The translations under genes and the position numbers were made by a program. The notes beneath the pieces were generated by a model. The model was not told the origin of the DNA. It ran no database searches and saw only the letters and a program-made list of their open reading frames with translations. This document shows positions 8,896 to 17,939 of a stretch of 64,000 nt of DNA, in pieces (position 1 is the first letter of the stretch; each line of letters starts with the position of its first letter). This stretch comes from SZUA-545 sp050297855 (GTDB lineage: Bacteria > Campylobacterota > Campylobacteria > Campylobacterales > SZUA-545). The stretch is taken from positions 42,521 to 106,520 of the forward strand of contig JBNKTC010000005.1 of NCBI GenBank assembly GCA_050297855.1, read 5' to 3'.

Positions 8896-9933
8896 ATGTC
8901 AATACGAGTACTTATCGTCGATGACAGTGCTACGGCACGTGCCGTATTAAAAGAGATATTAAGTGCCGCACCGGGGATCGAAGTGGTAGGAGTGGCACCG
9001 GATGCCTATGTGGCACGCGACAAGGTCGTCGAGCTGCGCCCCGATGTGATCTGTCTGGATGTTGAGATGCCGCGGATGGATGGGGTGTCGTTTTTAAAGA
9101 AGCTTATGGTCCATATGCCGACACCCGTCGTTATGGTCTCTTCCCTGACCCGTCAGGGGGCCCAGGTAACGCTCGATGCGCTTGAGGCGGGCGCGGTCGA
9201 TTATGTGGCCAAACCCCACTCCAACATCTATGACGGGGCCGGGGAGATCAAAAACGAACTGGTTGAGAAGGTACGCATTGCCGCCAAAGCACATGTCACC
9301 AAAAAATCGCCGGCAGAGATCAAGCAGGTAGCCGCCTATACGCCCCTGGCCGAAACAACCCAGAAGGTGATTGCCATCGGGGCGTCGACTGGGGGGACCG
9401 AAGCGCTGAAGGACGTGTTGATGCGGATGCCGCGTAATTCGCCGGGTATCGTAGTGGTCCAGCATATGCCAGGGACCTTTACCAAGCAGTTTGCCGAACG
9501 TCTTAACGAGCTCTGTCAGATGAGTGTCAAAGAGGCGAAAAACGGTGACCACGTCGGGATCGGGGAGGTACTGATCGCCCCGGGCAACTTTCATATGGTC
9601 CTGAGACGTTCCGGGGCCCGCTATTATGTGGAGATCGGTGAAGGACGCAATGTCTCGGGACACAAACCGAGCGTAGATGTCCTTTTCAGTTCCGTTGCAA
9701 AAGCTGCCGGGGCCAATGCCATCGGTATCATCCTGACCGGCATGGGTGCCGACGGGGCAAAAGGGATGGTTGCGATGCATGATGAGGGTGCCTTGACAAT
9801 CGCCCAGGATCAGAAAAGCTGTGTTGTCTTCGGTATGCCGAAGGTGGCCATCGAAAAAGGGGGCGTGGATCATATCGTCAGCCTGGAGAAGATTGCCCAG
9901 AAAACGATCGAACTGGTCCAGAAGATCCAGTAA
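8896..9933 (+). CDS. cheB: Chemotaxis methylesterase/deamidase CheB
   Basis: Response-regulator-controlled enzyme of 345 residues that removes methyl groups from chemoreceptors. The N-terminal receiver has D9-D10 and phospho-acceptor D55 (LDVEMPRMDG) and K106 in VAKP. After a short linker the catalytic domain carries S164 in IGASTGGTEAL, H190 in VVQHMPGTF and the catalytic Asp region in LTGMGADGAKGM. The presence of a full receiver domain means it is under CheA control, unlike the receiver-less CheB of Campylobacter jejuni. The ATG follows a clear AGAGGAAC ribosome-binding site. Confidence 0.97.
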   Translation: MSIRVLIVDDSATARAVLKEILSAAPGIEVVGVAPDAYVARDKVVELRPDVICLDVEMPRMDGVSFLKKLMVHMPTPVVMVSSLTRQGAQVTLDALEAGAVDYVAKPHSNIYDGAGEIKNELVEKVRIAAKAHVTKKSPAEIKQVAAYTPLAETTQKVIAIGASTGGTEALKDVLMRMPRNSPGIVVVQHMPGTFTKQFAERLNELCQMSVKEAKNGDHVGIGEVLIAPGNFHMVLRRSGARYYVEIGEGRNVSGHKPSVDVLFSSVAKAAGANAIGIILTGMGADGAKGMVAMHDEGALTIAQDQKSCVVFGMPKVAIEKGGVDHIVSLEKIAQKTIELVQKIQ

Positions 9934-10009
9934 TTGGAACTAATCTTGCTTCCGTATGAGTGACGAAATCCACCGTCAGGGTGGAACGATTAATTTTCAA
10001 GGAAGATGT

Positions 10010-10846
10010 ATGCGTGTTGCCCTGGGACTTAACGAAGTATTGGTTCACGTCGATTACGAATCCCTGAATTATAAGATTATCATGCAGTATGTGGAGAAGA
10101 ACTTCTCCAATACCCTCAAGTTCACCAGTACGATCCTGATTTTTAACAATGATAAAGAGAAGTATAAAAAACAGTTTTTTCTTCAGTGGCTCTATGCATC
10201 GTACAAGAAGGCCAACCCGGATCTGATGCCGTCGTTTAAGAACAACCTTCTAAAGCGTATTCACCACCCGATTAAGATCCGGGTAACCAACAAAAAAGAG
10301 ATGCTTAACAGTTTTAATATCACGATCAAACATATCCGGGAACGTCAGATCGCCCTGCGCATCGATGTGAAAAACTACCTGATGATCAACTATCTTAAAC
10401 TGACGTTCCGCAAAGAGCTGCTTAAAAAGTCCAAAGACGGCATGGCCATCTCCATCGATATCGGTTCCGATACGACCAAAGCGAAGCTCAAAAAACTGCT
10501 GGGACGTAAAAAGATCCTGAGCTACCCCACCCACTTTATCTATGATGAAATATGGCTCAATGAACTGCTCCACCCCAAAGCCTCCGAGTCAGCCCGTTAT
10601 CAGGTCGATGTCTATCGAGACGATTTTGTTGCCAGCTCCTATGAGTTGCTCAAAAGTTCCCCCAAAGATACGTTGGATGTCATTAAAAAACGTTACATCA
10701 AACTGGTCAAGAAGTTCCATCCCGACAGGATATACTCCCTTGATCACTCAAAAGTTGCCGAATTTACCGAAAAGTTTCAGATGGTCCAGCGGGCCTACGA
10801 GGCGGTCAAAAAGGATAAAAAAAGCAGCCTCTCCCTGGCCAGTTAG
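10010..10846 (+). CDS. Uncharacterised protein with a C-terminal J domain
   Basis: About 278 residues with no recognised domain in the first 200 or so, which look like mixed alpha/beta with many Lys and Ile. The C-terminus is a J domain: the helix-loop-helix KKRYIKLVKKFHPDRIY holds the HPD motif needed to stimulate a DnaK ATPase. I chose the ATG at 10010 because it follows AAGGAAG with correct spacing; an in-frame ATG at 9956 has no such site. It lies 76 bases after cheB and 8 bases before a kinase gene, so it belongs to the same transcription unit. A co-chaperone for assembly of signalling proteins is possible, but the substrate is unknown. Confidence 0.85.
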   Translation: MRVALGLNEVLVHVDYESLNYKIIMQYVEKNFSNTLKFTSTILIFNNDKEKYKKQFFLQWLYASYKKANPDLMPSFKNNLLKRIHHPIKIRVTNKKEMLNSFNITIKHIRERQIALRIDVKNYLMINYLKLTFRKELLKKSKDGMAISIDIGSDTTKAKLKKLLGRKKILSYPTHFIYDEIWLNELLHPKASESARYQVDVYRDDFVASSYELLKSSPKDTLDVIKKRYIKLVKKFHPDRIYSLDHSKVAEFTEKFQMVQRAYEAVKKDKKSSLSLAS

Positions 10847-10854
10847 GGGTTGTC

Positions 10855-12354
10855 GTGCTGTTTGAATCCGCCAACGTTTTTTTCCTCAGCAAACAACCGG
10901 AAGAACACAAAAAATTTGCCACCTTTTTAAAAGAGTACAATGCGGATGTCCATTTTGTCTCCAAGGCTTTTAATCACGAAGAGGAACGATGCGATCTTTT
11001 GGTCGTAGACACGGACGGACTGACACTGAAGGAACTGACGCATTTCTTTGGCCACTGCGAGCCGGACACCCACTGCATCCCTATCGTCTATCTCCTCAAG
11101 GAGCGCAATGAAAAAAACGGCCTTCTCTTCCTTGAAAATTTCCGAGGCGGTGTGATCAGGGAACCGATTGACTATGATAAATCACGAAAGCTGCTTGACA
11201 AGCAGTTCCATAATGTCGCCAACCACCACCGTCAGCTTGAAGAGCACCAGTACTACGAGGCCCTTTTGGAAAACTCCATCGTCTCCAAGACAGATCCCGA
11301 GGGGACGATCATTTTTGCCAATGAGAAGTTCTGCCGCCTGAGCGGCTATACCGAACAGGAGCTTTTGGGGAAAAACCATAATATCATCCGCCATCCCGAT
11401 ATGCCGGATGAGGCGTTTAAAGATATGTGGGGGACGATCCTGCAGAAGCGTGTGTGGACGGGGAAAGTAAAGAATCTTAAAAAGGACGGTGGCTACTATA
11501 TCGTCAATGCCATGATCATCCCCATACTGGATAAAAAAGGCGATATAAAAGAGTTTATGGCTATCCGGCATGATATTACGCAGGTGGAGGAGATGCGGCA
11601 GAAAATAGCCGATGAGCAGACGCGCCAGAGCGAGTTTCGCCATAAGCAGGAGATGCTTGAAGAGGTAAACCGTGCCAAGGACGAATTCCTGGTGGTGTTT
11701 ACCCACGAGCTTAAAACCCCCCTCAATGCCATCATTAATTTCAGTGAATATATTACAAAACATCTGCAAAAGAGTAATATTGAGAAAAAAGAGAAATTGC
11801 TGGAGCTGATCGTCTCGGTACGAAAAAATGCCGGGAATATGCTGGAGAATATTATTAATATCATTGATATCTCCAAGCTGAAAGCAGGAAAACTGACCCT
11901 CCAGCCTACGCATATCAGACTTTCGGATATGCTGATGGATCTGGAACAGCGTTTTGCTCCCCTGACGAACGAATCGACGGTCGGCGTTATTTATAAGGTC
12001 GACAAGACTTGTGTCATCAAGGCGGACGAACGGCGCTTAAGCCAGGTTGTGGGAAATATCCTCTCCAATGCGATCAAATACGGGAAGGGGAAAGTATTGG
12101 TTGAAGCAGTATGTGATACGAAGTATTTCCAGATCGCAGTAGACGATAATGGCCCGGGTATCAAGGATGTGTCAAAGATCTTTGACCTTTACGAACAGGG
12201 GGATGAAAACACGGTGACACGGACGACCCAGGGGACGGGGGTCGGACTCCATTTTGTCAAATATCTCTGCAAGGAGATGGCGATCGATATCCGTGTTGAA
12301 GAGTCTGAAAAACTGGGCGGTGCACGATTTGTCTTAAGGGGGAGAATAGGATGA
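10855..12354 (+). CDS. Hybrid-like histidine kinase: pseudo-receiver, PAS, kinase
   Basis: A soluble 499-residue sensor kinase. Residues 1-120 have the shape of a receiver but lack the acidic pocket: the first strand reads VFFLSKQP where two Asp are expected, and the C-terminal Lys is replaced in VIREPID. A PAS domain (about 135-255) follows, with GTIIFANEKFCRLSGYTEQELLG. The kinase core has H284 in VFTHELKTPLNAIINF, N-box ILSNAIKYGKG, DDNGPGI and GTGVGLHFVK. The start is GTG. Its stop overlaps the next gene by four bases (ATGA), so the following response regulator is its likely partner. Confidence 0.92.
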   Translation: MLFESANVFFLSKQPEEHKKFATFLKEYNADVHFVSKAFNHEEERCDLLVVDTDGLTLKELTHFFGHCEPDTHCIPIVYLLKERNEKNGLLFLENFRGGVIREPIDYDKSRKLLDKQFHNVANHHRQLEEHQYYEALLENSIVSKTDPEGTIIFANEKFCRLSGYTEQELLGKNHNIIRHPDMPDEAFKDMWGTILQKRVWTGKVKNLKKDGGYYIVNAMIIPILDKKGDIKEFMAIRHDITQVEEMRQKIADEQTRQSEFRHKQEMLEEVNRAKDEFLVVFTHELKTPLNAIINFSEYITKHLQKSNIEKKEKLLELIVSVRKNAGNMLENIINIIDISKLKAGKLTLQPTHIRLSDMLMDLEQRFAPLTNESTVGVIYKVDKTCVIKADERRLSQVVGNILSNAIKYGKGKVLVEAVCDTKYFQIAVDDNGPGIKDVSKIFDLYEQGDENTVTRTTQGTGVGLHFVKYLCKEMAIDIRVEESEKLGGARFVLRGRIG

Positions 12355-13658
12355 AAAAGATCAACGTACTGATTGTCGACGACAATCCCGATAACAAGAT
12401 GACACTGGAGCTTCTGCTGGAGGACTTCGATGAACTGCTTCTAGATGATGCAAACGACGGGCAGGAAGCGGTGGAAAAGTGCCGCACCAAGCATTATGAC
12501 CTGATCTTTATGGACCTGATGATGCCGGTTATGGACGGGATAGAGGCGACGATGAAGATCCGAGAGTTTGATAAAAAATCGATGATCATCGCCGTAACCG
12601 CCCTGGATGATGAAAAATCGAAGGAGCGGATGATCCTCTACGGCGCCGAAGATTTTATCGTCAAGCCGATTGACTCAAAGGTCTTTGCCAAGCGTGTAAA
12701 AAACTACCTGGAGATTCTTGAGTACCGCCAGACGCGCACCTACGACAACGAAGCGGTCAATCTCTTTGAGAAACAGGTCTATAACCGGAGCACGGTACTA
12801 CGTGTATTCGACTACCCCAGCCTCGGCGAGTTCTGGGAGTATTTCCTCGCCAAAGAGAACAAGGCTGCCTACGGGATGAGCGACGGGGTGCGTGTCCTGT
12901 ATGCCTTTGGTGCCTGGCTCCTTAGAAACGGGCGCAGTTTTACCTATATCAGTGAAGAGAACGATGATTACCTTTTCCTTTCCCAGACAGAGCTTGATAT
13001 GATCAGTGAGACGGTCATCAAACACCTCCTGATAAAACACTATCCAGAAGGCTCCTACCTCGTCAACGAGGGTCTGCTTACCCTCCGTCTGCCGAAAGTC
13101 TCCCGTGATGCCGCTCCGGTTCAAAAGCGAGAGAACAAAGAGCTTAGCAGCGATCAGAAAAAGGTCCTCAGAAAGACCCATAATGAGAAGATCACAGCGG
13201 CAGAGTTCGTCCAGGAGAGCGCCATCGGCCTGATGGACAAGATCGAAGCACTGGAAGAGCTGGAAGACAGCATCGACCAGCTGCTCTTCTCCATGGAGGG
13301 GGAGAGTGCGACCAAGGAGAAGTTCGCTGAACTGGCCGATGGGCTCGTGGAGTACAACGAAGTAATCGATGCGATGATCGAGTTCCAGCACCTTGCTTTT
13401 GCCATCCAGTCCTTAACGGAGTTTTTAAGATCGATCGAGGATGATAAACTAAAAGGCGAGAAAACAAAAAAGATGGTATTATTGTTGACGAATATGATAT
13501 CGGACCTTTCCAGCTGGAGGAAAACGATCTTTATCCGCCAGGAGGCCAATGATATCCATTATCTCGATAGCTCCCTTTTGAGCTCCTGCCTGCAGATTGA
13601 AATGATCTTTAACGAGAATGAAATCGAAGAGGAGGATGACGGACTGGAGCTGTTCTAA
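12351..13658 (+). CDS. Response regulator with unknown middle region and conserved C-terminal helical domain
   Basis: Residues 1-120 form an intact receiver: D10-D11, phospho-acceptor D55 in IFMDLMMPVMDGIEA, Thr in AVTALDD and Lys in IVKPID. Residues 130-260 match nothing I recognise (contains VRVLYAFGAWLLRNGR). The last 150 residues are helical and acidic, ending with SSWRKTIFI, NDIHYLDSSLLSSCLQIEM and DGLELF. The same C-terminal module ends the next gene. It shares an ATGA overlap with the upstream kinase gene and its stop is 13 bases before the next ATG. Output mechanism unknown; there is no DNA-binding domain. Confidence 0.88.
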   Translation: MKKINVLIVDDNPDNKMTLELLLEDFDELLLDDANDGQEAVEKCRTKHYDLIFMDLMMPVMDGIEATMKIREFDKKSMIIAVTALDDEKSKERMILYGAEDFIVKPIDSKVFAKRVKNYLEILEYRQTRTYDNEAVNLFEKQVYNRSTVLRVFDYPSLGEFWEYFLAKENKAAYGMSDGVRVLYAFGAWLLRNGRSFTYISEENDDYLFLSQTELDMISETVIKHLLIKHYPEGSYLVNEGLLTLRLPKVSRDAAPVQKRENKELSSDQKKVLRKTHNEKITAAEFVQESAIGLMDKIEALEELEDSIDQLLFSMEGESATKEKFAELADGLVEYNEVIDAMIEFQHLAFAIQSLTEFLRSIEDDKLKGEKTKKMVLLLTNMISDLSSWRKTIFIRQEANDIHYLDSSLLSSCLQIEMIFNENEIEEEDDGLELF

Positions 13659-13671
13659 GAAGCGATCCAGG

Positions 13672-15162
13672 ATGAAAACCACACAGGATTTTACCAAAGA
13701 GTGTTCAGTCCTCTTTATCGACGATGTCGACCATGTAAGGGAGTTGGTGGAAAAGATGCTCCGGCGTCTTTTTAAGACCGTTTACGTTGCTGCAAACGGT
13801 GAAGAAGGGCTTAACCTCTACAAAGAAAAATCTCCCGATCTGATCATTACGGATATCAATATGCCTGTGATGGACGGTATCGAGATGATCGAAGTGATCC
13901 GTACCGGGGATATCGAACAGAAGATCATCATCCTCTCAGCCCATAATGACCACTCTTTCTTTGAAAAAGCTGTCAATCTCAAGATCGACGGCTACCTGAT
14001 CAAGCCGATCGATATGCAGATGCTGATGAAGGCTGTCGATAACAGTGTACGCCTTATCGTTCAAAAGCGCGAACTCGAGACTCTCAATCGTCAACTGGAG
14101 AAACGCGTGGAAGAAGAGGTGGAAAAAAACAGCCAGAAAGACAAGCTGCTTATCTCCATGCTGACCAGCTTTCTCGAATCGAGTCCCAATCCCATCATCG
14201 CTTTTGAAGACAACATGGTAACCTTTGCAAACAACCGTTTTCTAACCCTATGCGGACGGAGTAAAGACGAAATAATCGGAAGCAATTACAAGATCGATGC
14301 CCTGTTCGAAAAGCGTAAAGGGTTTCTTCACTCCCTTAGCGAGATGAATAACGAGGAGCCGCATCGGAACAAGGTCTCTATCTCTTCGGCACAGGGGCGC
14401 AGTATCTTCACACTTTTAGAGAGTGAAATTCCATCCTTCGGTGAAAACAAGCTGCAGGTCTATACGTTTAATGATATCACGGTCAATGAGTACCAGAAAC
14501 TGAAGATCGAACAATACAGCGAGCGGCTGGAAGATTATATCAAGGCGTTTCGGCGGGCAGCGCCCTCTCCCGAATCGAAGGAGATTGTGCCCCCTGCCAA
14601 ACCCGATATCGCGGCACCGGTGGATATGAATGCCGTAAGGACACTGGATGATACGGAACACGAGGTACTGACTAAGTCCCACCAGGGGCATGAAATCGCT
14701 TCGGATGAATATGCCAAAGAGATTGACAGTTATGTTCTTGAAGAGATCCAGGAGCTGACGGATCTGGAAAATGAGATCAACGAGGAGCTTCTCGACATGG
14801 AAGAGTCCCAGGAGATCGGTCATGTACGTACGATCGCGGAGCGACTCGGACGCTATGCCTCTACCATCAGCCTCCTTTTTGAGTTTGCCGATCTCTCCTA
14901 CGCCGTCAAATCTCTTTCGGATCTTCTGAATACTATTGATATGGAGAGTCTGGACCAATCGAAACAGCGTAAAATAAATCTCTACCTGAACAACATCGTG
15001 CTAGACCTGATCAGCTGGCGAAAAACCATCTTTATCGACCAGAATACCAAAGATATCCATTATTTAGACAGTTCCCTCTTTAGCGCTATCTTGCAGCTGG
15101 AACTGGTTCTGAACGAAGATAAGTCGGCCGTTGACGGTGGGGATGATCTAGAGCTCTTCTAA
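13672..15162 (+). CDS. Response regulator with PAS domain and the same C-terminal helical domain
   Basis: About 496 residues. The receiver has D17-D18 and phospho-acceptor D61 in IITDINMPVMDGIEM, with Lys in LIKPID. A coiled coil of about 30 residues (QLEKRVEEEVEKNSQKDK) leads to a PAS-like domain containing SSPNPIIAFEDNMVTFANNRFL. The last 170 residues parallel the previous gene, with ISWRKTIFIDQNTKDIHYL, DSSLFSAILQLELVL and DDLELF. I chose the ATG at 13672; the frame is open upstream but there it overlaps the coding end of the previous gene. The final 15 bases overlap the end of the convergent glycosyltransferase gene. It closes the signalling operon. Confidence 0.88.
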   Translation: MKTTQDFTKECSVLFIDDVDHVRELVEKMLRRLFKTVYVAANGEEGLNLYKEKSPDLIITDINMPVMDGIEMIEVIRTGDIEQKIIILSAHNDHSFFEKAVNLKIDGYLIKPIDMQMLMKAVDNSVRLIVQKRELETLNRQLEKRVEEEVEKNSQKDKLLISMLTSFLESSPNPIIAFEDNMVTFANNRFLTLCGRSKDEIIGSNYKIDALFEKRKGFLHSLSEMNNEEPHRNKVSISSAQGRSIFTLLESEIPSFGENKLQVYTFNDITVNEYQKLKIEQYSERLEDYIKAFRRAAPSPESKEIVPPAKPDIAAPVDMNAVRTLDDTEHEVLTKSHQGHEIASDEYAKEIDSYVLEEIQELTDLENEINEELLDMEESQEIGHVRTIAERLGRYASTISLLFEFADLSYAVKSLSDLLNTIDMESLDQSKQRKINLYLNNIVLDLISWRKTIFIDQNTKDIHYLDSSLFSAILQLELVLNEDKSAVDGGDDLELF

Positions 15163-16272
15163 GCATGCTGTATAGAGCTTTTGGTGCTCTAGTACGATAC
15201 TCTTTATATCAAACTCCGCCAACGCCTTTTTCCTGGCGTTTTCTGCCATCTTTTCATACAGTTCCCGGTTCTCCATCAGCTGGCTGATCTTTTGTGCCAG
15301 CGATCTACTCTCTCCCACCGGGACCAGGTAGCCGTTTACCCCGTCATCTACCACCTCCCTGCACCCCACTGCATCCGTTGTTATGACGGGCATGGACATG
15401 GATGCCGCCTCGATTGCCGTACGCGGCATACCCTCCCGGTATGAGGGTAAGACAAAAATATCGTTCGTCTTAAAAAGTGGTTTGACACTCTCCTGCCAGC
15501 CGACAAAACGGACGATCCCTTCTGCTACGGCTTTCTCCATAATTTCACGCGGTAGGTTATAAGGGTTCCCGGGGTCGTAGTCGCCGGCAATCGTAAATTC
15601 CGCCTCGTGATGGTGTTTTTTAACCTCCCTGGCTGCATCGATAAACTCTTTTATCCCTTTGTGGACCAGAAGTCTCCCGACAAATAGGACCTTTTTGACT
15701 TCGCCGGCATCTCTATCCGTTTTCTGCCAGAGCCCTGTATCGATCCCGGAACCTTTGATCAGGTGTGTTTTTTCACGTGAAACAATATTCTTTCCGATAA
15801 AAAGTCGCATATCGTCACGGTTTTGGAATATGACGGCCGTACTCCAGCGAAATATAAACCGGTAGAGTGTGCTAATAAGGGTGCGTATCAGCAGAGCCTT
15901 GGCTCCTTTTTCGATAAAAAAGGAGCCAAGACCTGTCACGCTGCTGATTACGATCCGCGTGCCGGCAAGCCGGGCGGCGATATTTCCGTATATGTTGGGC
16001 TTAACGGTAAAGGTGTGGAGTACATCGGGCGATATCTCGCGGAGTTTTTCGGCAATATTGCGGATTGTCCTAAACTCTTTGATCGGGTTGAGACTGCCAC
16101 GCTCTATGCCATAGTCGACATGGATAATCCCGTCCTTTTGGAAGCGGTCGCTGTAGTCACCTTTGGGGCAGAGCGCATAGACTTCCCACCCCGATGCTGC
16201 CATTGCTTTCATAATGGGCAGACGGAAGAGGTAGAGGTTAAAATCGACATGGCTTAAAAATACAATACGCAT
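15148..16272 (-). CDS. Glycosyltransferase, GT4 type (two Rossmann-like domains)
   Basis: A 374-residue GT-B glycosyltransferase, probably building a surface polysaccharide or lipid-linked glycan from a nucleotide-sugar donor. The N-terminal acceptor domain starts MRIVFLSHVDFNLYLFRLP; the donor half includes VLFVGRLLVHKGIKEFIDAA and the signature VLPSYREGMPRTAIEAASM with the EX7E-type glutamates, followed by VITTDAVGCREVVDDGVNG. It resembles the Cap/PglA-like family that acts on undecaprenyl-linked sugars, but acceptor and sugar cannot be assigned. It is the last gene of the rsmA-rnj-kdsD-rarA operon, 36 bases after rarA. A parS-like sequence lies inside it at 15769. Confidence 0.88.
   Translation of the reverse strand: MRIVFLSHVDFNLYLFRLPIMKAMAASGWEVYALCPKGDYSDRFQKDGIIHVDYGIERGSLNPIKEFRTIRNIAEKLREISPDVLHTFTVKPNIYGNIAARLAGTRIVISSVTGLGSFFIEKGAKALLIRTLISTLYRFIFRWSTAVIFQNRDDMRLFIGKNIVSREKTHLIKGSGIDTGLWQKTDRDAGEVKKVLFVGRLLVHKGIKEFIDAAREVKKHHHEAEFTIAGDYDPGNPYNLPREIMEKAVAEGIVRFVGWQESVKPLFKTNDIFVLPSYREGMPRTAIEAASMSMPVITTDAVGCREVVDDGVNGYLVPVGESRSLAQKISQLMENRELYEKMAENARKKALAEFDIKSIVLEHQKLYTACLEEL
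15769..15784. other. parS-like site (15 of 16 positions), inside the glycosyltransferase gene
   Basis: The sequence is TTTTTCACGTGAAACA. Compared with the bacterial centromere consensus TGTTTCACGTGAAACA it differs only at position 2. It includes the CACGTG core and both half-site arms. ParB tolerates single changes in other bacteria, so it may be a secondary site; binding is inferred. Confidence 0.6.
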
Positions 16273-16308
16273 CGTAGTCCCTTAAAAGTTACCCTAAAGA
16301 GTATTTAT

Positions 16309-17544
16309 TTACTCTTTATCGGACTCTTTTTCCCTTTCTCCCCGGATCATGTCTATCCACTCTCCCAATCTCTTTTCATAGCCAATGGGCTTATACTTAA
16401 CAAAATGCAGTGGCTTTTGCAGGTAATCCTGTGCCACCCATCCTCCGAATGCATGGGGGTAGAGATAACCTGTCCCCCTGCCCATATCTTTGGCCCCGTG
16501 GAAATGGGCATCTTTCAGATGATCCGGGACCTCCAGCAGTTCCCCGCCCCTGATGGCAGCTAGGGCATCATCGATCGCTTCGAGGGCGCTGTTGGACTTG
16601 GGTGATGCGGCAAGGTAGATAGCCAGTTGGGAGAGTATGATCCGGCTTTCGGGGTATCCGATCTGACTGACGGCATAGAAGGTATTGGATGCCAGTGTCA
16701 ATGCTGTGGGGTTGGCGTTGCCGATATCCTCGCTTGCCAGTATCAAAAGTCGGCGTGCGATAAAACGGGGGTCTTCCCCTCCCTCTATGAGACGTGCCAG
16801 GTAGTATATGGCGGCGTCCGCGTCACTGCCTCGAATACTTTTGATCATGGCCGATGCCAGATTGTAGTGGGTCTCGTTGCTGCTTGTGCCGTCATTGAGC
16901 GAGGTAGGTCGAAGGGATTTGAGCAGATCGAGCGTGATATTCTTAGACAGGTTGGCAGCACACTCCAGGAGGTTGAGCATGGCACGGGCATCACCGCCGC
17001 TTGATACAATCAGATAGCTGTATGCCTCCTTGTCAACTGTCAGACCCATTTTTTTGACCTGACGGTCGGCAAGTTTTTCCAGGTCTGCTTCCTTTAGGGG
17101 CTTGAATTCAAAAAGCATCCCCCGGGAGCGTATGGCCGATGTCAGGGTAAAAAAGGGATTTTCTGTGGAGGCACCGATAAAGAGCGCATCGAAGTTCTCC
17201 ATATAGGGCAGGATCACCTCCTGCTGGTTCTTGGCAAGACGGTGGACCTCGTCAATGAATATGACAGGTTTGATCAAGGAGCCCTTGTGTGCGTTAAGGA
17301 CTTTGCGCAGTTCGTCAATCTTGAGGCTGGTCGCATTAAATTCGTAAAAGCTGCTGTCGAGGGTCTGGGCTGTCAGGCGCGCCAGGGTCGTCTTGCCTGT
17401 CCCGGCGGGACCAAAGAAGAAAGAGTGGGGGAGTTTCTCCTCCCGTAGAAGGCGGTAAAAGGGGGCATTCTCCCCTACGATGTGCGGTTGCCCGACAAAC
17501 TCGTCAAAGCTTTTGGGACGGACCGCATTTGCCAGTGGATTCAT
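16309..17544 (-). CDS. rarA: Replication-associated recombination protein A (MgsA/RarA ATPase)
   Basis: AAA+ ATPase of 411 residues related to the clamp loader, acting at stalled forks and on single-stranded DNA ends. It starts with LANAVRPKSFDEFVGQPHI, has Walker A GPAGTGKTT at 45-53 and Walker B VIFIDEVHRL near residue 95, a sensor-1 segment with GASTENPFFT, and the RarA-specific C-terminal tetramerisation part (ASEDIGNANP and PHAFGGWVAQDYLQ). Length is normal. Its ATG overlaps the stop of the upstream yjbQ-like gene by one base, so the two are coupled. Confidence 0.96.
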   Translation of the reverse strand: MNPLANAVRPKSFDEFVGQPHIVGENAPFYRLLREEKLPHSFFFGPAGTGKTTLARLTAQTLDSSFYEFNATSLKIDELRKVLNAHKGSLIKPVIFIDEVHRLAKNQQEVILPYMENFDALFIGASTENPFFTLTSAIRSRGMLFEFKPLKEADLEKLADRQVKKMGLTVDKEAYSYLIVSSGGDARAMLNLLECAANLSKNITLDLLKSLRPTSLNDGTSSNETHYNLASAMIKSIRGSDADAAIYYLARLIEGGEDPRFIARRLLILASEDIGNANPTALTLASNTFYAVSQIGYPESRIILSQLAIYLAASPKSNSALEAIDDALAAIRGGELLEVPDHLKDAHFHGAKDMGRGTGYLYPHAFGGWVAQDYLQKPLHFVKYKPIGYEKRLGEWIDMIRGEREKESDKE

Positions 17545-17939
17545 TAGCCCAGGACTTTGATGTACACGTCCCTTTCCCGCGGGCCGTCAAAATCTGCAAG
17601 GAAGATCCCCTGCCATTCGCCCATGACGATCGTTGCATCCTGGATGGGAAGGGTCGTGTTGGATCCCATGATGGCTGCTTTGATATGGGCTTCGGCGTTG
17701 TCGCCTACATGGTAGTACTTCTCCTCTGCGGGCGCTAGCTGATGCAGTTTGCCCAGGAGATCCCGGGTCAGATTGGGGTCGATATGCTCGCTCACAAAGA
17801 CACTGCAGGTAGAGTGGGGTACAAAAATCAAAACGGCACCGTCTTTAAAGCCCGACTTGATGACCGCTTCTTTGATATCTTTTGTGATATCGATCATCTG
17901 GGTCTTATGTTTGGTGTTATAGGTCAGTTTCTGCATCAC
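17544..17939 (-). CDS. YjbQ/UPF0047 family protein
   Basis: A 131-residue protein of the widespread YjbQ family, a small beta-rich fold for which a thiamin phosphate synthase-like side activity has been proposed but no settled role exists. Family marks visible: VPHSTCSVFVSEHIDPN, YYHVGDNAEAHIKAAIMG and IVMGEWQGIFLADFDGPRER, which include the conserved His and Glu/Asp positions. Two Met codons at the start allow 17939 or 17936. Its 5' end overlaps the end of the pseudouridine synthase gene by 23 bases; it is part of the same operon. Confidence 0.9.
   Translation of the reverse strand: MMQKLTYNTKHKTQMIDITKDIKEAVIKSGFKDGAVLIFVPHSTCSVFVSEHIDPNLTRDLLGKLHQLAPAEEKYYHVGDNAEAHIKAAIMGSNTTLPIQDATIVMGEWQGIFLADFDGPRERDVYIKVLG

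Noticed and set aside
13618..13671. Earlier start for the second response regulator
   Set aside because: The upstream in-frame codons overlap the conserved end of the previous gene and give residues unlike a receiver; the ATG at 13672 gives the normal receiver start.
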